A DNA stretch of 5,726 nucleotides from Erythrobacter sp. UBA2510 (GTDB taxonomy: Bacteria; Pseudomonadota; Alphaproteobacteria; Sphingomonadales; Sphingomonadaceae), in NCBI GenBank assembly GCA_002341345.1, contig DDNW01000019.1:8085-13810 (forward strand). The letters run 5' to 3'. The position numbers were made by a program, and so were the translations under genes. Under the pieces are notes generated by a model, which saw nothing but the letters and a program-made list of their open reading frames with translations, had not been told where the DNA came from and did no database searches. Position 1 is the first letter of the stretch. Every line of letters begins with the position of its first letter. Positions 1 to 5,726 of the stretch are shown piece by piece.

Positions 1-785
<785 letters not shown>

Positions 786-1355
786 TTATTCGCCGAGCTT
801 GTCCAGCTTGCGCTTCATCTCGGCCATCTGGGCGCGCATTTCGGCGAGCTCGTCGGCTTCCCTGGTCTTTTCCGCATCGACACCCTTCTCGCCAGCCACA
901 CCGGAGGTCTTGGGCATAAAGGCGCTGGCCGCCGCGCGGAACATGGCCATGTTGGTCTCGGCAATCTTCGCCATTGCCTCGGGGCCCATGCTGCTCTTGA
1001 ACGCGTCGTGCAGATTGGTCTGGTTTTCGCGGAAATTGTCCATCGTGGCTTCGAGATAGGGCGGCATCATCGCCTGCATCGAATTGCCATACATCGCGAT
1101 CAGCTGGCGCAGGAAACTGACCGGCAGCATCTGCTCGCCGCTCGATTCCTCTTCCATGATGATTTGCGTCAGGATCGTATGGGTGATGTCGTTGCCCGTC
1201 TTGGCATCGAGTACCTGGAAATCCTGCCCTTCGCGGGTCATCCGCGCAAGATCGTCAAGCGTAATGTAACTCGACGTATGGGTGTTGTAGAGCCGCCTGT
1301 TGGCGTACTTCTTGATGATGATGGGCTCGTCGCCCGATGCCTTTTCCTTGGCCAT
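786..1355 (-). CDS. phaR: Polyhydroxyalkanoate synthesis repressor PhaR
   Basis: Cytoplasmic transcriptional regulator that in characterised bacteria senses polyhydroxyalkanoate (PHA) granules and represses phasin and PHA-synthesis genes, usually including its own. The 189-residue product has the N-terminal PHB/PHA accumulation regulator DNA-binding domain (about 11-70), with the signature IIIKKYANRRLYNTHTSSYI (12-31). A second conserved block follows, ILTQIIMEEE and QMLPVSFLRQLIAMYG (61-90). A Met-rich, probably helical middle then leads to a charged C-terminal segment (about 160-189, EADELAEMRAQMAEMKRKL) that looks like a short coiled coil. I chose the ATG at 1355 because family similarity starts there and AAGAGGG lies 10 nt upstream. 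An in-frame GTG at 1400 lies inside the inverted repeat that probably controls the gene and is unlikely to be the start. No phaC or phasin gene is in the window, so the targets cannot be seen. The gene ends in TAA at 788-786. Confidence 0.95.
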   Translation of the reverse strand: MAKEKASGDEPIIIKKYANRRLYNTHTSSYITLDDLARMTREGQDFQVLDAKTGNDITHTILTQIIMEEESSGEQMLPVSFLRQLIAMYGNSMQAMMPPYLEATMDNFRENQTNLHDAFKSSMGPEAMAKIAETNMAMFRAAASAFMPKTSGVAGEKGVDAEKTREADELAEMRAQMAEMKRKLDKLGE

Positions 1356-1384
1356 ATGCAGCAAACCCTCTTGGATGAGCCTAT

Positions 1385-1414
1385 TTGTTAGCACTTGCAC
1401 AAGGGATTGTGCAA
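1385..1414 (-). promoter_or_regulatory. Weak candidate phaR promoter overlapping the inverted repeat
   Basis: The minus strand reads TTGCAC (1414-1409), an 18-bp spacer, then TAACAA (1390-1385), which would place a transcript start near 1378 and give a short 5' leader before AAGAGGG and the ATG at 1355. Each hexamer matches the sigma70 consensus at only 3 of 6 positions, so the exact boxes are uncertain. If the assignment is right, the inverted repeat covers the -35 box and spacer, the usual position for a repressor site. Confidence 0.25.
1395..1414. promoter_or_regulatory. Operator-like perfect inverted repeat upstream of phaR
   Basis: TTGCACAA (1395-1402), a 4-bp spacer GGGA, and TTGTGCAA (1407-1414) form a perfect 8-bp dyad in the 66-bp gap between alr and phaR, about 40 bp upstream of the phaR start. 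No T-run follows on either strand, which argues against an intrinsic terminator. As I recall, PhaR proteins of Paracoccus and Rhodobacter bind TGC/GCA-type dyads upstream of phaP and phaR. The half-sites here have that character, so autoregulation by PhaR is a reasonable inference, but it is not shown by the sequence alone. Confidence 0.6.
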
Positions 1415-1421
1415 TCGCGCG

Positions 1422-2471
1422 TTATAGCACCTGTCTCAAAAAACGACGCCCAAGGCCGGTAAGCAATTCATATTGCGACAATCCGCATTGTGCGGAAACT
1501 TGCCTCAGGTCGAACGGAATCTGCACAAAATCGCCTTCTCGCAAGCTTTTTGCTGCACTTGCGTCCACAACGGTGAGGTCCATCGAGACGCGGCCGATGA
1601 TCGGCAGCAGCTCGCCATCGTGCACCAATGCCGTACCGGGGCCGCGACAACGGAGGAAACCGTCAGCATAGCCGAACGACAATGTTGCGGTGCACATCTG
1701 GCGGTCTGCGGTGAAGATCGTGTTGTACCCGACACCGTCCCCAGGAGAGAGATTTCTCATCTGCAACACCTGTGCCTGCAAAGAAACGACCGGCGCGATC
1801 GTCCCAGCCAGTTCGTCACGGGCAATTCCGCCATAAAGCGACAGCCCCGGACGGGTCAGGTCGAAAGAATAGTCCTGCCCCAGCGCGATGCCGGCAGAGT
1901 TCGCAATGCTGCGCCGCTTGGCGGGAATTGCTGCAGCCGCCTTGCGAAAGCGTGCAAGCTGTACGGCGTTGAGGGCAACGTCCTCGTCTGCCGAGGCGAG
2001 ATGGCTCATGAGGATATCGATATCGAGCGCCGCGATTGCCGGATCACCGATTTCACTAAGCGGCAGGCCGAGCCGGTTGATCCCGGTATCGACCATCAGG
2101 TGACATGCTCCGCCACCAGCTGCCTGCCACAGGCTCGCCTGGTGCAGGCTGTTGATGACCGGGATGACACCGATTGCAACAGCATAGGCTGCCTGTTCTG
2201 CACAGGCGGGGCCGTGCAGCACGGCGATTTGCTCGGGTGTCACATGATCGAGCAGCGGGGGCACCTCACTGAAATGGGCAACGAAAAAAGTGCGCGCCCC
2301 AGCCTCCAGCAAGGATGGCAGCACATTCTCCACGCCCAGCCCATAGGCATCCGCCTTGATCGCGGCCCCAGCCTGCGCGTCGCCTGAAAGCCGGTCTAGC
2401 ATCCGCCAGTTCGCTGTGAGCGCTGCGCGATCCACCTTTATCTGCAATGTCGGCGGCGGCAGGTCAGCCAT
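1422..2471 (-). CDS. alr: Alanine racemase (PLP-dependent)
   Basis: Interconverts L- and D-alanine in the cytoplasm, supplying D-Ala for peptidoglycan. The 349-residue product is slightly short for the family (about 350-380) but complete. Visible hallmarks are the PLP-binding lysine K39 in AAIKADAYGLG, MVDTGINRLGL (126-136, with the conserved Arg133), the barrel motifs MSHLASADE (155-163) and ANSAG (190-194), and RPGLSLYGG (207-215). Y249 in GVGYNTIF is the second catalytic base, contributed by the C-terminal beta domain. GYADG (267-271), IGRVSMDLTVVD (292-303) and YELLTGLGRR (334-343) complete the set. The Tyr motif reads GYN where GYG is common, a mild variation. The ATG at 2471 overlaps the end of the upstream transporter gene by 8 bp and has no Shine-Dalgarno of its own, so translation is probably coupled. 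A catabolic racemase (DadX type) cannot be excluded from sequence alone, but no dadA is nearby. Confidence 0.95.
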   Translation of the reverse strand: MADLPPPTLQIKVDRAALTANWRMLDRLSGDAQAGAAIKADAYGLGVENVLPSLLEAGARTFFVAHFSEVPPLLDHVTPEQIAVLHGPACAEQAAYAVAIGVIPVINSLHQASLWQAAGGGACHLMVDTGINRLGLPLSEIGDPAIAALDIDILMSHLASADEDVALNAVQLARFRKAAAAIPAKRRSIANSAGIALGQDYSFDLTRPGLSLYGGIARDELAGTIAPVVSLQAQVLQMRNLSPGDGVGYNTIFTADRQMCTATLSFGYADGFLRCRGPGTALVHDGELLPIIGRVSMDLTVVDASAAKSLREGDFVQIPFDLRQVSAQCGLSQYELLTGLGRRFLRQVL

Positions 2472-4101
2472 TATCGTCGGTAAAGTCGCGCGGTGGCCCG
2501 CCCTTCAGGCCGAAGATTGCCACGACCAGTCCGAACGCAACAACGGCCCATGTATACCACAGGCCCGCATAAAGGTCGCCGGTTCGCGCCACGATGATGC
2601 CCGCGATCAGCGGCAGGAAGCCGCCCAGATAGCCAGCACCGATGTGATAGGGAATCGACATCGAGGAATACCGGATCTGCGGCGGGAACATCTCGGTCAG
2701 CAAGGCCGCGGTCGAACCATAGGTCAGCGCGGAGAGCATCGCGAGAACCAGCAAGATTCCCAGAATGCCGACGATACTGGTCATGGACGGGGTCTGCGGC
2801 GAAAAGTCGTAGCCATAGCCCGTCAGCGTGCTTTGCATGCCATCGCGCCGCGCCGCGCTGTCGTTGAACCACACCGGGTCAAGCGCCACCGCATCGCCCG
2901 CAACGCTGAGTGCGAGATCGTCCGCTGCCACCAGCTCATAGGCGACCCCGCTAGAAGTCAGCGTCTCGAGCAGTTTGCCGCAGTCGCTCTGTTCGCGGTC
3001 AAACAAATCGGCGAAGGGATCGGTGGTGCATTCCGGTCCGCTCACGACGACCGGATAGGCTTCTGCCGCTTCGGCAAGGCCGGGATTGGCGAGCTTGCCC
3101 ATCGCATGGAACATTGGAAACAGCAGCAGCAGGGTGAGAACGGCACCGATGATGAGCGGCTTTTTGCGACCTACCCGGTCGGACCATGCGCCTACAACAA
3201 GGTAGAAACTCATCGAGACAAGGCCCGCGACCAGCAACACGCCCTCGACCACCAATTCCTCGATCCGCATATCGCGCTGGAGGAACGACAGCGTCGAGAA
3301 GAAGGCCGAATACCAGATGGTGGTGAGAATCCCCGTCACGCCGAACAGCGCTACGAAAATACGGCGCTTGTTGCCCGGATAGGTGAAGCTCTCGACGAAG
3401 GGATTACCCGACATCTCGCCCGCTTCCTTCATCGCGCGGAATACCGGGCTTTCATTGAGCTTCAGGCGCATCCATAGCGAGATGCCCAGCAGCACGACCG
3501 ACAGCAGGAACGGTACGCGCCAGCCCCATTCGTCAAAGGCCGCTTCGGGGATGATCGCACGGCAGCCCAGCACCACGATGATCGACAGGACGAAACCACC
3601 GATCACGCTCGCCTGAATGAAGCTGGTATAGAACCCACGCTTCTCCGGCGGGGCGTGTTCGGCGACATAGATCGCCGCGCCGCCATATTCGCCGCCGAGA
3701 GCCAGCCCCTGTACGATGCGCAGCAGCACGACGATTGCCGGTGCCCACAGGCCGATTGCGCTCGCGCTAGGCACCAGCCCGACCCCTGCCGTTGCGATAC
3801 CCATCAGCGTGACGGTGACGAGGAAGGTGTACTTGCGCCCCAGCTTGTCGCCCAAGTATCCGAACATAATCGCGCCCAGCGGACGGAAGCCGAAACCGAT
3901 GGCAAAACCGGCCCACACCAGCAGGATTTGCAGCGTTTCGTTATCACTGGGAAAGAACGCCTGGCCGATCAGCGCGAACAACGTGCCGTAGATGAAGAAA
4001 TCGTACCATTCGAAGATCGTCCCCGCCGAACTGGCGGCGATGACGAGGCGAATTTCCTTCTTGCTCGGTTCCTGAAACTGCGGATTTGTGGCTTCAGCCA
4101 T
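2464..4101 (-). CDS. MFS transporter, metabolite:H+ symporter (MHS) type, with large extracytoplasmic loop
   Basis: Inner-membrane secondary transporter of 545 residues. SSAGTIFEWYDFFIYGTLF (24-42) in TM1 is typical of the MHS branch that includes proline/betaine, alpha-ketoglutarate and shikimate carriers. MFS motif A appears twice: GYLGDKLGRK (81-90) between TM2 and TM3, and GAWSDRVGRKK (304-314) between TM8 and TM9. RIVQGLALGGEYGGAAIYVAE (first residues at 128) marks TM4-TM5. I place the membrane segments at about 20-47, 57-82, 92-112, 118-138, 160-180, 193-212, 247-267, 285-304, 313-333, 442-462, 485-505 and 512-532. The odd part is residues 334-441, a soluble, acidic, roughly 105-residue loop between TM9 and TM10, which should face the periplasm and holds Cys358 and Cys374. 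Usual MHS carriers are about 430-500 residues. The ATG at 4101 was chosen over one at 4212 because the extra 37 residues are not transporter-like and would overlap the upstream gene; GGGGG precedes 4101. The substrate is unknown; the overlap with alr hints at, but does not prove, an amino-acid link. Confidence 0.9.
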   Translation of the reverse strand: MAEATNPQFQEPSKKEIRLVIAASSAGTIFEWYDFFIYGTLFALIGQAFFPSDNETLQILLVWAGFAIGFGFRPLGAIMFGYLGDKLGRKYTFLVTVTLMGIATAGVGLVPSASAIGLWAPAIVVLLRIVQGLALGGEYGGAAIYVAEHAPPEKRGFYTSFIQASVIGGFVLSIIVVLGCRAIIPEAAFDEWGWRVPFLLSVVLLGISLWMRLKLNESPVFRAMKEAGEMSGNPFVESFTYPGNKRRIFVALFGVTGILTTIWYSAFFSTLSFLQRDMRIEELVVEGVLLVAGLVSMSFYLVVGAWSDRVGRKKPLIIGAVLTLLLLFPMFHAMGKLANPGLAEAAEAYPVVVSGPECTTDPFADLFDREQSDCGKLLETLTSSGVAYELVAADDLALSVAGDAVALDPVWFNDSAARRDGMQSTLTGYGYDFSPQTPSMTSIVGILGILLVLAMLSALTYGSTAALLTEMFPPQIRYSSMSIPYHIGAGYLGGFLPLIAGIIVARTGDLYAGLWYTWAVVAFGLVVAIFGLKGGPPRDFTDDNG

Positions 4102-4132
4102 TCTTGCCCCCGTATTGCTCTTGGAAAGGGGA

Positions 4133-4576
4133 CTAGCTTGCTGATGGCGTGATGGAAAGAGCGAGAATGGCGGCTTTCCAGGGCAACAGCATAGCGGGAT
4201 GACGTGCCGCATAGTTGCGAGCGGGGGCGAGTTGGCTCAACCCTGGCCAGATTTCGGCGGGATCGGCGATGGAGAATTCTCCCTCCAGCCATGCTGCGAG
4301 ATGGTCATGGGCAGCAGCTAGATGCGCCAAATCGCGTCCTGCGGCATTGCGCGCGAACAGGCTGGCGGCCGCCTGCCCGACGGCGCAGGTGCGTACCCGC
4401 ATGCCGATTTGCGCAATGCAGCCCGCTTCGTCAGTGCTGAGGTCGATAGCGAGCGTACTCCCGCAAGTGGGCGAACGCACCTCGCCATGCAGCGGCAACG
4501 TTTCCATGGGCGGAAAATCGGCCAAGTCGACCGCCAGTCCGAGCAGTTCCGGCGTATAAAGCCGTTCCGCGCTCAT
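4133..4576 (-). CDS. IscU/SufU-like iron-sulfur cluster scaffold homologue, ligand-depleted
   Basis: Small cytoplasmic protein of 147 residues resembling the NifU N-terminal/IscU scaffold family, on which iron-sulfur clusters are built. The match rests on SPTCGSTLAIDL (35-46, first ligand Cys38), the turn IGMRVRTCAVGQAAASLF (57-74, second ligand Cys64), and a C-terminal APARNYAARHPAMLLPWKAAIL (first residues at 117) that corresponds to the family's R-x-x-C...L-W region. Two normal ligands are missing: the Asp that follows Cys-Gly in IscU/SufU is Ser40, and the third Cys (in the R-x-K-C position) is Ala128. Cys53 is an extra, non-canonical cysteine. It may therefore bind a cluster differently, act on another partner, or not be a scaffold at all. 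The ATG at 4576 overlaps the cvpA stop as ATGA, so the two genes are co-translated. The transporter gene begins 31 bp downstream. Family assignment is good; function is uncertain. Confidence 0.75.
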   Translation of the reverse strand: MSAERLYTPELLGLAVDLADFPPMETLPLHGEVRSPTCGSTLAIDLSTDEAGCIAQIGMRVRTCAVGQAAASLFARNAAGRDLAHLAAAHDHLAAWLEGEFSIADPAEIWPGLSQLAPARNYAARHPAMLLPWKAAILALSITPSAS

Positions 4577-5085
4577 GCCTCGTCGCTTTGCAGACGCTTG
4601 CGTCGTTCTTCGATCAGCTGGACGAGATCGCGCGAGGCCGCATCGACGAATTGGTAAGTCCGCGCCTCGGCAATCCAGACCGGACGCCCGGTTGCACCCC
4701 AGATGTTGTCATAGCCGAGCACCAGGACCGAGAAACCGATCACGACGATTATGAGGCCCTTGACCATGCCGAAGCCGAACCCCAGCACCCGGTCGATGGG
4801 CCCCAGGATCGACCTGCGCGACCGTTCGCCAACCTTGGCCGCAATCAGCTTCATTGCGGCATAGGGGATCAGCAGCAGCAGCGCGAAGGCCAGCAGCGCC
4901 GCGCCCGTAGGCGTGCCGATGAATTCGTAGATCGCAGCGGTCAGATCGACATGGAGATAGCGGATTGCCATGATCGCCAGGATCCATGCGAGCAGCGACA
5001 GGACCTCCTGCACGAAACCGCGCATGAAACCCCCGATCGCGGCAACCGCCACGATCACCAGAACGATGATGTCGAACCCCGTCAC
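4573..5085 (-). CDS. cvpA: CvpA family inner-membrane protein
   Basis: 170-residue membrane protein of the CvpA (colicin V production) family. Its E. coli member was named for a requirement in colicin V production; its biochemical role is not settled. Four hydrophobic segments are visible at about 4-20, 27-44, 62-82 and 104-124. The family signatures are GFMRGFVQEVLSLLAWI (19-35) and LGPIDRVLGFGFGMVKGLI (94-112). The C-terminal tail (about 150-170) is charged and cytoplasmic-looking. The start is GTG at 5085, chosen because TGFDIIVLVIV begins the family's first membrane segment and the radA stop is only 11 bp upstream. No clear Shine-Dalgarno is seen, so re-initiation after radA is likely. 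The TGA stop overlaps the next gene's ATG. radA-cvpA adjacency is common in alphaproteobacteria. Confidence 0.92.
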   Translation of the reverse strand: MTGFDIIVLVIVAVAAIGGFMRGFVQEVLSLLAWILAIMAIRYLHVDLTAAIYEFIGTPTGAALLAFALLLLIPYAAMKLIAAKVGERSRRSILGPIDRVLGFGFGMVKGLIIVVIGFSVLVLGYDNIWGATGRPVWIAEARTYQFVDAASRDLVQLIEERRKRLQSDEA

Positions 5086-5096
5086 TGCGCGGCAGA

Positions 5097-5726
5097 TTAT
5101 GCGGCAGACATGACCCGGTCAACGAGGCTTGCAATGCCCGCGACATCCTCATGCCGCATGTCGGCCACGTCCCGGCCCGATCCGGCCGGTCCGCAGGCCT
5201 TTGAGAACCCGAGCTTGGCCGCCTCGCGCAGTCGCAGCGAAGAGTGGGCGACGGGGCGAATTTCGCCAGACAGTGCAACCTCGCCAAACCAGATCGCGCC
5301 CATCGATAAAGGCTTGTCGGCGAGCGCTGAGACCAGCGCGGCGGCCACCGCCAGATCGGCAGCCGGGTCGGCGAGGCGATAACCGCCCGCCACGTTGAGA
5401 TAGACCTCCGCCGAAGAGAAATTCAGCCCGCAGCGCGATTCGAGAACGGCCAGCAACATGGCCAGCCTGCCATTATCCCAGCCTACCACCGCGCGGCGCG
5501 GCGTTGCGCCCGATTGCAGCCGCACGATCAGCGCCTGTATCTCGACCAGCACGGGCCGGGTGCCCTCCATCGCCGGGAACACCGCGCTACCCGCGACCGG
5601 CGCATCGCGCGAAGGCAGGAACAGGCTGGAAGGATTGGCGACCTCGGCCAGCCCCTCCCCCTCCATCGCGAAGACGCCAATCTCGTCGACCGCACCGAAG
5701 CGGTTCTTGAGCGCGCGCAGGATGCG
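5097..5726 (-). CDS. radA: DNA repair protein RadA (C-terminal part; 5' end outside window)
   Basis: RadA (also called Sms) is a RecA-like ATPase that promotes branch migration in recombinational repair. The 209 residues visible are the C-terminal part of a protein usually about 450-460 residues long. They begin in the RadA signature KNRFG (visible residues 7-11), followed by DEIGVFAMEGEGLAEVANPSS. Then comes the Lon-protease-like domain, with TRPVLVEIQALI, the conserved YLNVAGGYRLADPAADLAVAAALVS stretch and IWFGEVALSGEIRPVAHSSLRLREAAKLGF. The zinc finger and Walker A motif lie beyond base 5726. The frame stays open to the window edge, so the gene is interrupted only by the window boundary. 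It ends in TAA at 5099-5097 and leads the likely operon with cvpA. Confidence 0.96.
   Translation of the reverse strand, partial: RILRALKNRFGAVDEIGVFAMEGEGLAEVANPSSLFLPSRDAPVAGSAVFPAMEGTRPVLVEIQALIVRLQSGATPRRAVVGWDNGRLAMLLAVLESRCGLNFSSAEVYLNVAGGYRLADPAADLAVAAALVSALADKPLSMGAIWFGEVALSGEIRPVAHSSLRLREAAKLGFSKACGPAGSGRDVADMRHEDVAGIASLVDRVMSAA

Noticed and set aside
1483..1495. Small perfect hairpin ccgca-ttg-tgcgg near the alr 3' end
   Set aside because: Lies within the alr coding sequence, with a 5-bp stem and no T-run, so it is not a terminator; mentioned only as part of the possible second dyad.
1473..2387. Plus-strand open frame of 304 codons antisense to alr
   Set aside because: Lies opposite a complete alanine racemase with all catalytic motifs; its composition is shadow-like and no family is recognisable.
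2356..3477. Long open frame of 373 codons on the plus strand, antisense to the transporter and alr start
   Set aside because: It is rich in Arg, His, Gln and Asp, has no recognisable domain, and mirrors the codon structure of the clear transporter gene on the other strand. Long antisense frames are expected in GC-rich DNA.
4102..4212. N-terminal extension of the transporter to an upstream ATG at 4212
   Set aside because: The extra 37 residues (CCCPGKPPFSLFPS-like) are not typical of MHS transporters and would overlap the scaffold-like gene by about 80 bp. The ATG at 4101 has a purine-rich site and begins the family-like N-terminus.
4868..4904. CAG/GCAGC-rich low-complexity stretches (also near 3120)
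   Set aside because: They encode runs of Leu and Ala in membrane segments of CvpA and the transporter, so codon usage explains them and not a functional repeat.

Overview
The window is a compact, fully coding stretch of GC-rich bacterial chromosome. Seven genes are recognisable and all lie on the minus strand; the first and the last run off the window. The organism is most likely an alphaproteobacterium, and the gene set (PhaR regulator, radA next to cvpA, archaeal/eukaryotic-type ProRS) fits Sphingomonadales such as Erythrobacter relatives. That placement is inference from protein style and gene order, not from a database search.

In transcription order (right to left) the genes are: the C-terminal part of the DNA-repair ATPase RadA (5726-5097); a CvpA-family membrane protein (5085-4573); a small IscU/SufU-like iron-sulfur scaffold homologue that lacks some canonical ligands (4576-4133); a 12-TM MFS transporter of the metabolite:H+ symporter type with an unusually large extracytoplasmic loop (4101-2464); alanine racemase Alr (2471-1422); the polyhydroxyalkanoate regulator PhaR (1355-786); and the N-terminal 222 residues of proline--tRNA ligase (668-1). 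The first five are tightly packed: radA-cvpA are 11 bp apart, cvpA and the scaffold gene overlap by 4 bp (ATGA), the transporter follows after 31 bp, and alr overlaps the transporter by 8 bp. They probably form one operon, with alr translated by coupling.

Only two intergenic gaps are long enough to hold control sequences. The 66-bp alr-phaR gap contains a perfect 8-bp inverted repeat with a 4-bp spacer (1395-1414). It has no T-run, so it looks like an operator rather than a terminator, and PhaR autoregulation is the obvious hypothesis. The 117-bp phaR-proS gap has only a weak promoter-like sequence and no convincing intrinsic terminator.

This is mainly core-genome housekeeping DNA. I see no mobile element, CRISPR array, tRNA or rRNA, and no clear new system. 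The points most worth a second look are the periplasmic insertion in the transporter, the ligand-depleted scaffold protein, the operator-like dyad before phaR, and the pairing of a transporter with alanine racemase.
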